64,000 nucleotides of DNA, from assembly GCA_913774665.1 (NCBI GenBank), contig CAJYHN010000013.1, positions 248,001 through 312,000 of the forward strand, in the 5' to 3' direction. Origin of the DNA: an uncultured Microbacterium sp. GTDB lineage: Bacteria; Actinomycetota; Actinomycetes; Actinomycetales; Microbacteriaceae. Below, piece by piece: positions 44,403 through 55,875 of this stretch (within the stretch, counting starts at the first letter, position 1; every line of letters begins with the position of its first letter). Below the pieces are notes generated by a model. That model made no database searches. It was not told the origin of the DNA and saw nothing but the letters and a program-made list of their open reading frames with translations. The position numbers and the translations under genes are program-made.

Positions 44403-46034
44403 TCAGCGACGGCCTTTGACGATCCGCTCCTGGTTCACGTCTTCCGCCTCGGCAGCGTCGACCTTCTCGGCGCCGACGACGCCCTGGTCCTTGCCGGGCT
44501 GGAACTCCTGGGTGAAGGCATCGATCTGCTTCTCGAGCTCGGCGAGGGTGTCGTCGCCCAGCGCGTTGGTCTCGCGCAGCGTGTCGAGCACGGTCGAGTT
44601 GCGACGGAGGTAGTCGAGCAGCTCGCGCTCGAACCGGAGCACGTCCGAGACCTCGACGGTGTCGAGCTTGCCGTTCGTGCCGGCCCAGATCGAGACGACC
44701 TGCTCCTCGACGGGGTAGGGCGAGTACTGCGGCTGCTTGAGCAGCTCGGTCAGACGCGCACCGCGTGCCAGCTGACGACGCGAGGCCGCGTCGAGGTCGC
44801 TTGCGAACATCGCGAAGGCCTCGAGTGAGCGGTACTGCGCCAGCTCGAGCTTCAGGGTTCCGGAGACCTTCTTGATCGACTTGACCTGAGCGTCACCGCC
44901 GACGCGCGACACCGAGATACCCACGTCGACCGCGGGACGCTGGTTGGCGTTGAACAGGTCGGACTGCAGGAAGATCTGGCCGTCGGTGATCGAGATCACG
45001 TTGGTCGGGATGTACGCCGAGACGTCGTTCGCCTTGGTCTCGATGATGGGAAGACCCGTCATCGAGCCCGCGCCGAGCTCGTCGGACAGCTTCGCGCAAC
45101 GCTCGAGCAGACGCGAGTGCAGGTAGAAGACGTCACCGGGGTACGCCTCGCGGCCCGGCGGGCGACGCAGGAGCAGCGAGACAGCGCGGTAGGCCTCGGC
45201 CTGCTTCGACAGGTCGTCGAAGATGATGAGGACGTGCTTGCCGCCGTACATCCAGTGCTGGCCGATGGCCGAGCCGGTGTAGGGGGCGAGGTACTTGAAG
45301 CCGGCGGGGTCGGAGGCGGGGGCCGCGACGATGGTGGTGTACTCCATCGCGCCGGCCTCTTCGAGAGCGCCCTTCACCGAAGCGATGGTCGAGCCCTTCT
45401 GGCCGATCGCGACGTAGATGCAGCGCACCTGCTTGTTGACGTCGCCGGACTCCCAGTTCGACTTCTGGTTGATGATCGTGTCGATCGCGATGGCCGTCTT
45501 GCCGGTCTGACGGTCGCCGATGATGAGCTGACGCTGGCCGCGGCCGACGGGGATCATGGCGTCGATCGCCTTGATGCCGGTCTGGAGGGGCTCGTGCACG
45601 CTCTTGCGCTGCATGACGCCGGGCGCCTGCAGCTCGAGGGCGCGGCGACCCTCGGTCGCGATCTCGCCGAGACCGTCGATCGGGTTGCCCAGCGGGTCGA
45701 CGACGCGACCCAGGTACCCGTCGCCGACGCCGACCGAGAGGACCTCTCCGGTGCGGGTGACGCTCTGGCCCTCTTCGATGCCGGAGAACTCGCCGAGCAC
45801 GACGACACCGACCTCGTTCTCGTCGAGGTTCTGGGCGAGGCCGAGCGTGCCGTCCGCGAAGCGGATGAGCTCGTTGGCCATGACGCCGGGAAGGCCCTCG
45901 ACGTGAGCGATACCGTCGGCCGCGTCGACGACGGCACCGACCTCGGTCGCCGCGGCGCCGGTGGGCTCGTAGGCGGTGACGAAGTCCTTCAGCGCGTCAC
46001 GAATGACGTCGGGGCTGATAGAGAGATCTGCCAT
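44403..46034 (-). CDS. atpA: F1Fo ATP synthase subunit alpha
   Basis: 543 residues from ATG 46034. Non-catalytic nucleotide-binding subunit with P-loop [27 protein letters not shown] and the arginine-finger block [10 protein letters not shown]. The C-terminal extension (about 510-543) is usual for actinobacterial alpha subunits. An in-frame ATG eight codons upstream (46058) lacks a ribosome site. Confidence 0.98.
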   Translation of the reverse strand: MADLSISPDVIRDALKDFVTAYEPTGAAATEVGAVVDAADGIAHVEGLPGVMANELIRFADGTLGLAQNLDENEVGVVVLGEFSGIEEGQSVTRTGEVLSVGVGDGYLGRVVDPLGNPIDGLGEIATEGRRALELQAPGVMQRKSVHEPLQTGIKAIDAMIPVGRGQRQLIIGDRQTGKTAIAIDTIINQKSNWESGDVNKQVRCIYVAIGQKGSTIASVKGALEEAGAMEYTTIVAAPASDPAGFKYLAPYTGSAIGQHWMYGGKHVLIIFDDLSKQAEAYRAVSLLLRRPPGREAYPGDVFYLHSRLLERCAKLSDELGAGSMTGLPIIETKANDVSAYIPTNVISITDGQIFLQSDLFNANQRPAVDVGISVSRVGGDAQVKSIKKVSGTLKLELAQYRSLEAFAMFASDLDAASRRQLARGARLTELLKQPQYSPYPVEEQVVSIWAGTNGKLDTVEVSDVLRFERELLDYLRRNSTVLDTLRETNALGDDTLAELEKQIDAFTQEFQPGKDQGVVGAEKVDAAEAEDVNQERIVKGRR

Positions 46035-46096
46035 TGTCTTCCTTCGTTCGTGGGGCACTCGGCCCCCAGATCCACGCCCACTCGGGCGGAAAGTCT

Positions 46097-46885
46097 TCAG
46101 CCGGCGATGCGCTGGCGGAGGTCCGCGAGGCGTGCGGACACGCTCGCGTCGATGACGTCGTCGGCGACCTGCACGCGCAGTCCACCGACCACGGTCGGGT
46201 CGATCACGGTGTTCAGCGTGACGGCTGAACCGTAACGTGCGCTGAGAGCGTTCTGGAGGCGGGACTGCTGGTCGGCGTTCAACGGCGTCGCGGCGAACAC
46301 CGTCGCGACGATGCGCGCGCGCTGCTCGGCGACGATGCGCTCAGCGCGACGCAGGAGGGCACGGACGCGACGACCGCGGGCGTGCTCGACCAGCGACGAC
46401 ACGATGAGTGCGGTCCCCGCGCTCGCCCGGCCGTCGAGGAGCTTCGAGACGAGAGCCCCCTTCGCCGACGCGCCGCCGAGGCGGCCGCCCAGGGCGAGCT
46501 CGAGTTCGCCGTGGGATGCGACCGTGCGCGAGAACGAGAAGAGCTCGGCCTCGATGTCCGCGTTCTCGGCGACCGAGGTTGCGAGCACAGCGAGCTCTTC
46601 GAGTCCTTCGACGAACTCCGCGGAGCTGGACCAGCGCTGCTGCGCGGCGCTGGAGAGTAGCGCAACGGTCACGGGCCGGTAGGAGGCTCCGAAGACGCGG
46701 GACACCAGACCCGCGCGGGCGGCGGGCGGCACCGACGAGTCGGACAGCGCGCCGCTCAGCTGCGCCGAGCCGCTCACGGCGCCGACGGCCGCGAACAGTT
46801 CGCGCGCGACGTCGAGATCGACGCCCGAGGTGGAGGCCAGGGCCTCCGCGGTCGCGGTCCGCGCCTGAGTGGTCGCGCTGCCCAT
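46097..46885 (-). CDS. atpH: F1Fo ATP synthase subunit delta
   Basis: 262 residues. Peripheral-stalk subunit joining F1 to subunit b. It is longer than the E. coli protein (177 residues), as in other Microbacteriaceae. The conserved C-terminal block is [27 protein letters not shown] followed by [19 protein letters not shown] (residues about 205-250). Its ATG shares one base with the atpF stop (TAATG). Confidence 0.95.
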   Translation of the reverse strand: MGSATTQARTATAEALASTSGVDLDVARELFAAVGAVSGSAQLSGALSDSSVPPAARAGLVSRVFGASYRPVTVALLSSAAQQRWSSSAEFVEGLEELAVLATSVAENADIEAELFSFSRTVASHGELELALGGRLGGASAKGALVSKLLDGRASAGTALIVSSLVEHARGRRVRALLRRAERIVAEQRARIVATVFAATPLNADQQSRLQNALSARYGSAVTLNTVIDPTVVGGLRVQVADDVIDASVSARLADLRQRIAG

Positions 46886-47442
46886 TACTTGGCCGCCTTC
46901 TCGGAAGCCTCGAGCTCGGCGAGGAAGCGGTCGACCACGGCGTTGGCGCGCGCGTCGTCCGTCAGGGTCTCACCGATGACGTTGCCCGCGAGGTCGACCG
47001 CGAGGGTACCGACCTCGGAACGCAGCTGCACGAGAGCCGTCTGACGCTCGGCCTCGATCTGAGCGTGCGCGGTCGCGGTGATGCGAGCGGCCTCGGCCGA
47101 CGCGGTCTCCTTGGCCTCGGCGACGATCTTTCGACCGTCCTGGGTGGCGTTCTCGCGGATCTCACCGGCTTCCTTGCGCGCCTCGGCGAGCTGGGCGGTG
47201 TACTCCTCGAGGGCGGCCTCGGCCTGTCGCTGAGCCTCGTCGGCCTTGGCGATGTTGCCCTCGATGGCAGCACTGCGCTCGTCGAGCAGCTTCGCCATGC
47301 GCGGCAGAGCGACGCGCCACACCACGAAGATGATGACGACGAAGCACACGGCCGACCAGATGATGTCGTAGACCGCGGGAAGCAGCGGGTTGTGCGCTTC
47401 CCCCGCGGGCTCCGCGGCGAGAGTGACAAGAGCGTTCAGCAT
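46885..47442 (-). CDS. atpF: F1Fo ATP synthase subunit b
   Basis: 185 residues. One N-terminal membrane helix (about 26-46, DIIWSAVCFVVIIFVVWRVAL), then a long charged helix (about 50-170) that forms the peripheral stalk (AEAALEEYTAQLAEARKEAG). It is coupled to atpH by a one-base overlap. Confidence 0.96.
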   Translation of the reverse strand: MLNALVTLAAEPAGEAHNPLLPAVYDIIWSAVCFVVIIFVVWRVALPRMAKLLDERSAAIEGNIAKADEAQRQAEAALEEYTAQLAEARKEAGEIRENATQDGRKIVAEAKETASAEAARITATAHAQIEAERQTALVQLRSEVGTLAVDLAGNVIGETLTDDARANAVVDRFLAELEASEKAAK

Positions 47443-47477
47443 CCTGTCTCCTTACAGTGAATCGAGAGCGGCCGGGA

Positions 47478-48779
<1,302 letters not shown>

Positions 48780-49268
48780 TCACGAGCGCCGGTCGCCCGC
48801 CTCGGGGTCGGTGGGCAGAGTCACGTCGCTCACGCTCGGGATCCGCATGCGCAGGAGCACCACCACGTCGACCGCGAGCGAGGCGATGACGCTGACGACG
48901 AGCGCCACGTAGAACACGACGGGGTCGACCCATCCCTGTCCGCGCAGGACGACGATCGCCACGATGAACAGGATGAGCTTGAGCAGCCACCCGCCCAGCA
49001 CGATGCCGAAGAAGATCGGGACGTAGAGCGGATCGCCGAACCACCGGTTCGCCACCAGGATGCTGATGGCCGTGACCGCGAGGAAGATCGCGCTGACCGC
49101 GACGCCGGACAGGGCGCTGCCGAGGCCGCCCCCTCCCCCGACGAGGAATCCGATGACGGCCCCGAGCACGAGGAGCACCGCCGTCACGATGCCGCCCCAG
49201 ACCAGGGCGGTGCGCAGCACCGGGGTACTGGAGAGGGGACGACGGGGGGTGGAGGAAGCGCTGCTCAT
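48780..49268 (-). CDS. small membrane protein in atpI position (ATP synthase protein I-like)
   Basis: 162 residues from ATG 49268, which overlaps the wecA-like stop (ATGA). Three or four hydrophobic helices (about 18-45, 50-70, 77-100, 107-130). Placed between wecA and atpB where atpI occurs in actinobacteria; AtpI-like proteins help assemble the c-ring. Sequence similarity to AtpI is not obvious by eye, so the call rests on position and topology. Confidence 0.6.
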   Translation of the reverse strand: MSSASSTPRRPLSSTPVLRTALVWGGIVTAVLLVLGAVIGFLVGGGGGLGSALSGVAVSAIFLAVTAISILVANRWFGDPLYVPIFFGIVLGGWLLKLILFIVAIVVLRGQGWVDPVVFYVALVVSVIASLAVDVVVLLRMRIPSVSDVTLPTDPEAGDRRS

Positions 49269-50437
49269 GAGGGGGACTCCGGTCGGGTGGGTCGGGGGCG
49301 GCGGGACAGCCGCAGTCGGTGCTGGGAGGGCAGGAGGGTGAGCACGACGCACGCGATGACGCCGATGACGCCGAAGACGATGCCGAAGGCGTAGTCGCCG
49401 GGCCAGCTCTGCTGGGTGCCGATGTACATCAGCAGGAACGCGAGGCTCACCACGGCGGTCCAGCTGTAGAAGATGAGGACCGCGTCGCGGTCGGTGTGCC
49501 CCATGTCGAGCATGCGGTGGTGCAGGTGCTTGCGATCCGGCGAGAACGGCGACCTGCCCGCCCACTGGCGGCGGGCGACCGCGAGACCGAAGTCGAGCAG
49601 GGGCAGCAGGACGATGACCACGGGCAGCAGGATCGGGATGAACGCACCGAGCAGCTGCGACCTGCCGATCTTCTCGGGATCGAGTACCGCCGGGTCGAGC
49701 TGGCCGGTGATGGCGACGGCCGAACTGGCCATGAGCAGCCCGAGCATCAGGGCCCCCGCGTCTCCCATGAAGAGCTTCGCCGGCGTCCAGTTCATGGGCA
49801 GGAAGCCGAGGCACGCCCCCACGAGGACGGCCGCGATGAACGACGCGAGGTTGAAGTACGTGCTCGCTCCGGTGTCGCGCACGAGCAGGTAGGAGTACGC
49901 GAAGAAGACCCCGTTGGCGATCAGGCAGACGCCGGCGACGAGACCGTTGAGGCCGTCGATGAAGTTCACCGCGTTCATGACGACGACCAGGGCGAACACG
50001 GTCAGCAGGAAGCTCACCCAGCTGGAGCCGACCGTGAGGGCGCCGATGGGCAGCGAGAGGATCTGCAACTGGCCGAACCAGGCGATGATGCCCGCGGCGA
50101 CGAACTGCGCCCCGAGCTTGATCATCCAGTCGAGGTCCCAGAGGTCGTCGGCGACGCCGACGAGCACGATGAGCAGAACCGCCCCCAGCAGGGACAGCAC
50201 CGGTACGGGGTCGATCCAGAAGATCGCGAAGTAGGGGTTGCGGCTCGACAGGACGAACGCCGCCACGACACCGAGGAACATCGCGACTCCGCCGAGGCGC
50301 GGCGTCGGGGTCTTGTGCACGTCGCGATCGCGGATGCCGGGGTACAGCTTGAACCGCAGCGCGAGCTTCCACACCACCCACGACAGCGCGAGCGTGACCG
50401 CCGCCGTGAACAGGATGGTGAGGAGGTACTGGGTCAC
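49265..50437 (-). CDS. wecA: undecaprenyl-phosphate GlcNAc-1-phosphate transferase family (WecA/TagO)
   Basis: 390 residues from GTG 50437, overlapping the tsaC stop (GTGA). About 11 membrane helices. Catalytic and substrate motifs: VGVADDLWDLDW (Asp pair), MNAVNFIDGLNGLVAG, KLFMGDAGALMLG, and the cytoplasmic HLHHRMLDMGH. It transfers a sugar phosphate to undecaprenyl phosphate, the first step of a wall glycopolymer. It has been retained next to the atp operon in many actinobacteria. The donor sugar is inferred from the family. Confidence 0.92.
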   Translation of the reverse strand: MTQYLLTILFTAAVTLALSWVVWKLALRFKLYPGIRDRDVHKTPTPRLGGVAMFLGVVAAFVLSSRNPYFAIFWIDPVPVLSLLGAVLLIVLVGVADDLWDLDWMIKLGAQFVAAGIIAWFGQLQILSLPIGALTVGSSWVSFLLTVFALVVVMNAVNFIDGLNGLVAGVCLIANGVFFAYSYLLVRDTGASTYFNLASFIAAVLVGACLGFLPMNWTPAKLFMGDAGALMLGLLMASSAVAITGQLDPAVLDPEKIGRSQLLGAFIPILLPVVIVLLPLLDFGLAVARRQWAGRSPFSPDRKHLHHRMLDMGHTDRDAVLIFYSWTAVVSLAFLLMYIGTQQSWPGDYAFGIVFGVIGVIACVVLTLLPSQHRLRLSRRPRPTRPESPS

Positions 50438-51171
50438 GGACCCGGCGCCTCGGCATCCGGGGTCGTTGCGGCGGGGGCGGCGAGCGGTTCGACGACCTCG
50501 TCCACGGGGTCGGGCTCGAGCAGGTCGCCCACGACGGCGCGCAGCCGATCGCGCGAGATCGCGCCCTCGCGCAGCACCCGGATCTGCGGCTCCGCTCCCC
50601 CGACGAGCGTGGTGGCGTCGATGATGGTCGAGGCGATGCCGGTCTCGCTGACGCCGGCGTCGAGGTAGACGGCGACGCTGTCACCGAGCATGTCGCGTGC
50701 GGAGTCGATGTCGACGGCGGCGGCGCGACCCGTGAGGTTCGCGCTCGACACGGCCAACGGGCCGGTCTCTTCGAGGAGTTCCAGCGTCATCTTCTGGGCG
50801 GGCATGCGCACGGCCACCGTGCCGTGGGTGTCCCCGAGGTCCCACGAGAGCGAGGGCTGCGCGGGCAGCACGATCGTGAGGCCACCCGGCCAGAACTCGC
50901 GGACGAGGTCGTCGACGGCGGGCGGGATCTCGGCCACGAGGGCCCGCAACGTCCCCACTCCCGGCACGAGGACGGGGGGCGGCTGCTGGCGTCCGCGGCC
51001 CTTCGCCTCGAGCAGGCCGGTGACGGCGCGCGCGTTGAACGCGTCCGCGGCGATTCCGTAGACGGTGTCAGTGGGGAGCACGACGAGTTCGCCTCGGCCG
51101 ATCGCTTGACGCGCGTGGCGCATTCCGGACAGCAGCTGCGACTCGTCACGGCAGTCGTAGACGGGTGACAT
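50434..51171 (-). CDS. tsaC: L-threonylcarbamoyladenylate synthase (Sua5/TsaC)
   Basis: 245 residues. It makes threonylcarbamoyl-AMP from threonine, bicarbonate and ATP for the t6A37 modification of ANN-decoding tRNAs. Family blocks: VVLPTDTVYGIAADAFN, FWPGGLTIVLP, VAVRMP and PLAVSSANLTG, with a C-terminal ST-rich acidic tail. It follows prmC on the same strand. TAGACT lies 10 bases before the ATG, suggesting a very short or absent leader. Confidence 0.93.
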   Translation of the reverse strand: MSPVYDCRDESQLLSGMRHARQAIGRGELVVLPTDTVYGIAADAFNARAVTGLLEAKGRGRQQPPPVLVPGVGTLRALVAEIPPAVDDLVREFWPGGLTIVLPAQPSLSWDLGDTHGTVAVRMPAQKMTLELLEETGPLAVSSANLTGRAAAVDIDSARDMLGDSVAVYLDAGVSETGIASTIIDATTLVGGAEPQIRVLREGAISRDRLRAVVGDLLEPDPVDEVVEPLAAPAATTPDAEAPGP

Positions 51172-51210
51172 AACGCGCGCCAGTCTAGCCGCGCGTCACC
51201 GCCCGCGTCG

Positions 51211-52104
51211 TCAGGGGCGCGAGGCTGTCGTGGCGCGATCCCGGGTCGTGAGATCCGGGTGGGTCGCCGCCGAACGCCAGCCGTCGGCGGTGAGGATCTC
51301 GCGGATGGCGGCGCCCTGCCACTCCCCGTGCTCGATGACGATCGTCGCGCCGGGGTGGCCCAGCCGCAGACCCACGCGACTGAGGTGGCGCACGGCATCC
51401 AGCCCGTCCGGTCCTCCGTAGAGCGCCGCGGGCGGGTCGTAGAGACGCACCTCGGGATCGCGGGGGATCGCGTCGTCGGGAACATACGGAGGATTGGATG
51501 CCACGACGGACACCGTTCCGTCGAGCTCGGGGAAGGCATCGGCGAGGTCGACGAACGCGAGCGTGACGTTGTCCGCGCCGATGCGGGCGACGTTGTGCTT
51601 CGTCCACACGAACGCGTCCACCGAGTTCTCGGCGGCGAACACGCGGGCGTGGGGCACCTCGGTCGCCATCGCCAGGGCGATCGCTCCGCTGCCCGTGCCG
51701 AGGTCGACGGCGATCGGAGCCTGCGACGCCGCCGAGCGGAGGGCGTCGATGGCGAGCTGTGCCACCGTCTCGGTCTCGGGCCGGGGGACGAAGACCCCCG
51801 GTCCGACCGCGAGCTCCATCGACCGGAACGGCGCGAGCCCCGTGAGGTGCTGCAGCGGCTCGCGGGCGGCGCGGCGGTCCAGGAGCGGCGCGAGGGCGCG
51901 CGCGGCGGGCTCCGGCATCCGGTCCCCGCGGATCGCGGCGGCCTGGACGCCCCCGCGCGACGATCCGAGGACGTGGGCCACGAGCAGTTCGGCGTCGACC
52001 TGGGGGTCGGGGACCCCCGCCGCGTGCAGTCGGCGAGCGGCCGCGCGCACGGTGTCGGCGACCGAGACGACGAGGGGGGCGTGAGGCGGGACGGTTCCTG
52101 ACAT
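51211..52104 (-). CDS. prmC: peptide chain release factor N5-glutamine methyltransferase
   Basis: 297 residues from ATG 52104. Methylates the Gln of the GGQ motif of release factors. The N-terminal helical domain (about 1-85) is followed by a SAM-binding fold (IAVDLGTGSGAIALAMA) and the catalytic NPPY (VVASNPPYVPDDAIP). TAGGCT lies 11 bases upstream. In most actinobacteria prmC follows prfA directly; here prfA lies 3.8 kb away behind three plus-strand genes and a GrpB gene. Confidence 0.94.
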   Translation of the reverse strand: MSGTVPPHAPLVVSVADTVRAAARRLHAAGVPDPQVDAELLVAHVLGSSRGGVQAAAIRGDRMPEPAARALAPLLDRRAAREPLQHLTGLAPFRSMELAVGPGVFVPRPETETVAQLAIDALRSAASQAPIAVDLGTGSGAIALAMATEVPHARVFAAENSVDAFVWTKHNVARIGADNVTLAFVDLADAFPELDGTVSVVASNPPYVPDDAIPRDPEVRLYDPPAALYGGPDGLDAVRHLSRVGLRLGHPGATIVIEHGEWQGAAIREILTADGWRSAATHPDLTTRDRATTASRP

Positions 52105-52163
52105 GACGGGAGCCCAGCCTAGTCGCGCAGCGTCACACAACCGGTGGTGTCGGAGGGCTCGCC

Positions 52164-52169
52164 TAAAAT
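52164..52169 (+). promoter_or_regulatory. -10 box of the cysK operon
   Basis: TAAAAT in the gap between prmC and cysK, giving a leader of roughly 27 bases that contains an AAAGG ribosome site. No convincing -35. Confidence 0.5.
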
Positions 52170-52202
52170 GAACGCGACCCGACCGACGGCGAAAGGCGAG
52201 CC

Positions 52203-53141
52203 ATGCCCGGCATCCACTCCGACATCACCTCTGCATTCGGCGACACGCCCCTGGTGCGGCTGAACCGCGTCGCGGAGGGCGTCGGCGGCCAGATCCTCGC
52301 CAAGCTCGAGTTCTACAACCCCGCCTCCAGCGTCAAGGATCGCCTGGGCATCGCGATCATCGACGCGGCCGAGGCCTCGGGCGAGCTGAAGCCCGGCGGC
52401 ACGATCGTCGAGTCGACGAGCGGCAACACCGGCATCGCCCTCGCGATGGTCGGCGCCGCGCGCGGGTACAAGGTCATCCTCACGATGCCCGCCTCGATGT
52501 CGAAGGAGCGCCGCATCCTGCTCAAGGCGTTCGGTGCCGAGCTCGTGCTCACCGATCCGACCAAGGGCATGTCTCACGCGGTCGACGAGGCCAAGCGCAT
52601 CGTCGCCGAGACCCCCGGGGCGGTGTGGGCCCGCCAGTTCGAGAACGAGGCGAACCCCGCGATCCACCGCAAGACGACGGCCGAAGAGATCCTGCGGGAC
52701 ACCGAGGGCAAGGTCGACTACTTCGTGGCGGGCATCGGCACGGGCGGCACCATCACGGGCGTCGGCCAGGTGCTGAAGGAGCGCGTGCCCGGGGTCAAGG
52801 TCGTGGCGGTCGAGCCCGCCGACTCCCCCGTGCTCACCAAGGGTCACCCCGGCCCGCACAAGATCCAGGGCATCGGCCCCAACTTCGTGCCCGCGATCCT
52901 CGATCGCGACATCATCGACGAGGTCATCGACGTCGAGTTCGACGACGCCATCCGCCTCGCCCGCGAGACCGCGGCGAAGGACGGGATCCTCGTCGGCATG
53001 TCGTCGGGCGCGGCCATCTGGGCGGCTCTCGAGGTCGCGCGTCGCCCCGAGGCGGCGGGCAAGAACATCGTCGTCATCATCCCCTCCTACGGTGAGCGGT
53101 ACCTCTCGACGGCGCTCTACGAGCACCTGCGCGAAGACTGA
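52203..53141 (+). CDS. cysK: O-acetylserine sulfhydrylase (cysteine synthase A)
   Basis: 312 residues. Joins O-acetylserine and sulfide to make cysteine. PLP Schiff-base Lys45 in NPASSVKDR, the substrate loop [10 protein letters not shown] near 75, and the phosphate-binding [10 protein letters not shown] near 180. The last residues YEHLRED end without the C-terminal Ile that usually docks into CysE. cysE follows after one base, so both enzymes are made together. Confidence 0.96.
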   Translation: MPGIHSDITSAFGDTPLVRLNRVAEGVGGQILAKLEFYNPASSVKDRLGIAIIDAAEASGELKPGGTIVESTSGNTGIALAMVGAARGYKVILTMPASMSKERRILLKAFGAELVLTDPTKGMSHAVDEAKRIVAETPGAVWARQFENEANPAIHRKTTAEEILRDTEGKVDYFVAGIGTGGTITGVGQVLKERVPGVKVVAVEPADSPVLTKGHPGPHKIQGIGPNFVPAILDRDIIDEVIDVEFDDAIRLARETAAKDGILVGMSSGAAIWAALEVARRPEAAGKNIVVIIPSYGERYLSTALYEHLRED

Positions 53142-53142
53142 C

Positions 53143-53712
53143 GTGGGGGCCCTCTCCCGCATCCGCGAAGACATCTCCTCCGCCAAGCTCCGCGATCCTG
53201 CGGCGCGCGGCGGCCTCGAGATCGCGTTGCTGTACCCGGGGCTTCACGCCGTGTGGTCGTACCGCGTCGCGAACCGGCTCTGGCGACGGGGCCTGCGCTT
53301 TCCGGCGCGGGCCCTGTCGCAGGTCACCCGGTGGCTCACCGGGGTCGAGATCCACCCCGGCGCCACGATCGGCCGGCGGTTCTTCATCGATCACGGCATG
53401 GGTGTCGTCGTCGGCGAGACGGCCGAGGTCGGCGACGACGTGATGCTCTACCACGGCGTCACCCTGGGTGGCCGTCAGCGCGAGGGCGGCAAACGCCACC
53501 CGACCCTTCACGACGGGGTGGCCGTGGGCGCGGGGGCCAAGATCCTGGGTCCGATCACGCTCGGTGCACGGTCGGTCGTGGGGGCGAACGCCGTGGTCAC
53601 CCGCGACGCACCGGCCGACAGCGTGCTCGTCGGCGTTCCGGCGAAGGCGCGCACGCGCCGCAACGGCGAGGACACCCGCGCGCTGTTGACCACCCCGGAG
53701 TACTGGATCTGA
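53143..53712 (+). CDS. cysE: serine O-acetyltransferase
   Basis: 189 residues from GTG 53143, one base after the cysK stop; an upstream in-frame ATG inside cysK is unlikely. It makes O-acetylserine from serine and acetyl-CoA. Left-handed beta-helix repeats are visible ([55 protein letters not shown]) with the catalytic Asp/His in IDHG and YHG. The short N-terminal helical part is typical of Gram-positive forms. Confidence 0.95.
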   Translation: MGALSRIREDISSAKLRDPAARGGLEIALLYPGLHAVWSYRVANRLWRRGLRFPARALSQVTRWLTGVEIHPGATIGRRFFIDHGMGVVVGETAEVGDDVMLYHGVTLGGRQREGGKRHPTLHDGVAVGAGAKILGPITLGARSVVGANAVVTRDAPADSVLVGVPAKARTRRNGEDTRALLTTPEYWI

Positions 53713-53749
53713 CCGCCGCGGCGGCTGTTTCCGTTCGGCCGCCCCGCCG

Positions 53750-53755
53750 TAGGCT
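53750..53755 (+). promoter_or_regulatory. -10 box of leaderless amidase gene
   Basis: TAGGCT with six bases (CGGACA) before the ATG at 53762. Confidence 0.58.
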
Positions 53756-53761
53756 CGGACA

Positions 53762-55162
53762 ATGCCCCGACTGCACGATCTCTCCCTCGTGGCCCAGGTC
53801 GACGGGCTCCGCAGCGGCGAGTTCTCGCCCGCCGAGCTGACGACCCACTACCTCGACCGCATCGGCCGCCTCCGCGGTCTCGGTGCCTTCTCCGAAGTGA
53901 CCCCGGATGCCGCGCTCCGACGTGCCGCCGACCTCCCTCGACCGGCCGACGGGTCGCTGTGGGGCGTTCCCCTGGCCGATAAGGACCTCGTCGCCCGCGC
54001 CGGAGTGCCCACGCGCTACGGTTCGCGCTCACGGGTGAACCATGTGCCCGCGGCATCCGACCCTCTCGCCGTGGCCCTCGACGCGGCCGGAGCGATCAAC
54101 GTCGGCAAGACCAGCACCTCGGAGTTCGGCCTCACCGGGTTCACCGAACCGCTGATCCACGACCCGGCGCGCGACCCCTGGCGCCCCGCGGCCGGCGCGG
54201 GCGGCTCGAGCGGAGGGGCGGCCGTGGCCGTCGCGGCGGGACTCCTCCCCGCGGCCGTCGGTTCGGACGGTGGCGGCTCGATCCGCATCCCCTCGGCGAC
54301 CGTGGGCGTCGTCGGCCTCAAGCCCTCCCGCGGGCGATTGCCGATCGGCTCGGGCTTCGACTCCCCCGACGGCCTGTCGGTCACGGGACCGATCGCGCGC
54401 TCGGTCGAAGACACCGGCCTCCTGCTCGACGCCCTCGTCGGCCTCGCCCCCTTCTCGTATGCGACGGCCGCGCCCGGCGCCGGCCCCTTCGTCGACGCCG
54501 CTCGACGCGACCCCGGTCGGCTGCGCCTCGGGGTCACCACCGTCTCGCCGTGGGACGACGACGAGGACATCGTCCTCGACGCCGACGCCCGCGCCGCCTT
54601 CGACACCGCCGCCGCCTGGCTCGACGATGCCGGGCATGCGGTGAGGGATGCCGATTGGCATCCGTTCGGCTATGCCGAGCTCTTCCACGTGCTCTGGCGG
54701 GCGAGTGCCGCGCGGATCCCCCTGAGCGACGCCGACGCCGACCTCGTCGAGCCGCTCACCGCGTGGCTCGTGCAGGAGGGGCGTCGCCTGTCTGCCCTCG
54801 ACCTGCTCGGCGGCCTCGCGGACGCCCGAGCGTTCGAGCGCCGCACGATCGCGGACTTCGCGGACTTCGACGCCGTGCTCACCCCCGCTCTCGCGCAGCC
54901 TCCCCAGCCGGTCGGCTCGTACGCGGGGCACAGCCCCGAGCGCACGTTCGCGATGCAGGTCGAGTACGCCCCTTATTCCAGCTTCGTCAACGTCGCCGGC
55001 GTGCCGGCCCTCACCATCCCGGTGACGACGGATGCCACGGGCCACCCCGTGTCGGTGCAGCTCGTGGGCCGCCCGGGGGGCGAGGCGACGCTGCTGTCGC
55101 TCGCCGCTCAGCTCGAGGCTCGCCGAGGCCCGCTCCCCCACCCGCCCGCCTGGGACGACTGA
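53762..55162 (+). CDS. amidase-signature family amidase
   Basis: 466 residues. The Ser-cisSer-Lys triad is present: Lys74 (LADKDL), Ser149/150 (GAGGSSGGAA) and Ser173 (GSDGGGSIRIP). The middle and end carry GPIARSVEDTGLLLDALVG and FVNVAGVPALTIPV. It hydrolyses an amide bond in the cytoplasm, with natural substrate unknown. It is not GatA: no gatB or gatC is nearby and the sequence diverges after the core. It has its own leaderless promoter 50 bases after cysE. Confidence 0.92.
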   Translation: MPRLHDLSLVAQVDGLRSGEFSPAELTTHYLDRIGRLRGLGAFSEVTPDAALRRAADLPRPADGSLWGVPLADKDLVARAGVPTRYGSRSRVNHVPAASDPLAVALDAAGAINVGKTSTSEFGLTGFTEPLIHDPARDPWRPAAGAGGSSGGAAVAVAAGLLPAAVGSDGGGSIRIPSATVGVVGLKPSRGRLPIGSGFDSPDGLSVTGPIARSVEDTGLLLDALVGLAPFSYATAAPGAGPFVDAARRDPGRLRLGVTTVSPWDDDEDIVLDADARAAFDTAAAWLDDAGHAVRDADWHPFGYAELFHVLWRASAARIPLSDADADLVEPLTAWLVQEGRRLSALDLLGGLADARAFERRTIADFADFDAVLTPALAQPPQPVGSYAGHSPERTFAMQVEYAPYSSFVNVAGVPALTIPVTTDATGHPVSVQLVGRPGGEATLLSLAAQLEARRGPLPHPPAWDD

Positions 55163-55269
55163 GGCACGTCGAGACACCGCGCACGAGATCCGCCCGCCCC
55201 GGAGAGCTGACACCACGCTGCGACGGGTCGCGGCCGTGTGTCCTTCGTGGTGGCGTCGGACTGGCGCCG

Positions 55270-55863
55270 TCAGGGCAACAGGCCCGCCGCCGCGAACGCA
55301 CGCGCGTAGATCTCGCGGATCACACCCTCTTTGCGGGCGTTGTACTCGCTCATCAAGCCGTCGGCCGCGACCTCGCGCTTGACCGCGGCGTAGCGCTCCC
55401 GATCGGACTCGTCTGCGCGCAGCCAGTCACGGAAGATGCGGTGACGCGCGGCCTCGGGACTGTCGGGCGGCCACACGTGCAGGTTGGCGGCCGGTTCGGC
55501 CGCGACCAGGCAGCGGTGCCCCAGCCACCACGGCTCGCGCACGCGCAGCACGAAGCCGAGCGCCTCGAGGGCGGGGACGTAGGCGTCCTCGTCGTCGGTG
55601 TCGGCGACCGTCAGGTCGATGTCGATGATCGGCTTGGCTGCCAGCCCCGGAACCGACGTCGAACCCACGTGGTCGATCGCGAGGACGCGGTCGCCCAGGG
55701 CGCCGACGATCCGAGAGCGGAGCATCTCGAAGACCCCGGGCCAGGCGGCATCCGGATCGACGATCTCGATGTGCCGCACCTGCTCCGCAGCTCCGACCCA
55801 CGGGGAGAGTCCGGGCGGGGGCGGGGTGTCGTCGAACGACACGATCTGAGCGGCGGTGAGCAC
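55270..55863 (-). CDS. GrpB-family (UPF0157) nucleotidyltransferase-fold protein
   Basis: 197 residues from GTG 55863 (GTG 55866 also possible). TAAGCT lies six bases before 55863. The family block is VGSTSVPGLAAKPIIDIDLTV, whose GS and DxD residues recall nucleotidyltransferases. LLVAAEPAANLHVWPP-like and RDWLRADESDRERYAAVKRE follow. Biochemical role unknown in general. It begins seven bases after the prfA stop on the same strand, so it may also be read from the prfA message. Confidence 0.87.
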   Translation of the reverse strand: MLTAAQIVSFDDTPPPPGLSPWVGAAEQVRHIEIVDPDAAWPGVFEMLRSRIVGALGDRVLAIDHVGSTSVPGLAAKPIIDIDLTVADTDDEDAYVPALEALGFVLRVREPWWLGHRCLVAAEPAANLHVWPPDSPEAARHRIFRDWLRADESDRERYAAVKREVAADGLMSEYNARKEGVIREIYARAFAAAGLLP

Positions 55864-55869
55864 CACCCG

Positions 55870-55875
55870 AGCTTA
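55870..55875 (-). promoter_or_regulatory. -10 box of the GrpB-family gene, overlapping the prfA stop
   Basis: TAAGCT on the minus strand; its first three bases are the prfA stop codon. It is six bases from GTG 55863. Confidence 0.4.

Noticed and set aside
48780-50684. 634-codon minus frame running through wecA into the atpI-like gene
   Set aside because: Only the last 162 codons look like protein (hydrophobic helices); the rest is the wrong frame over wecA.
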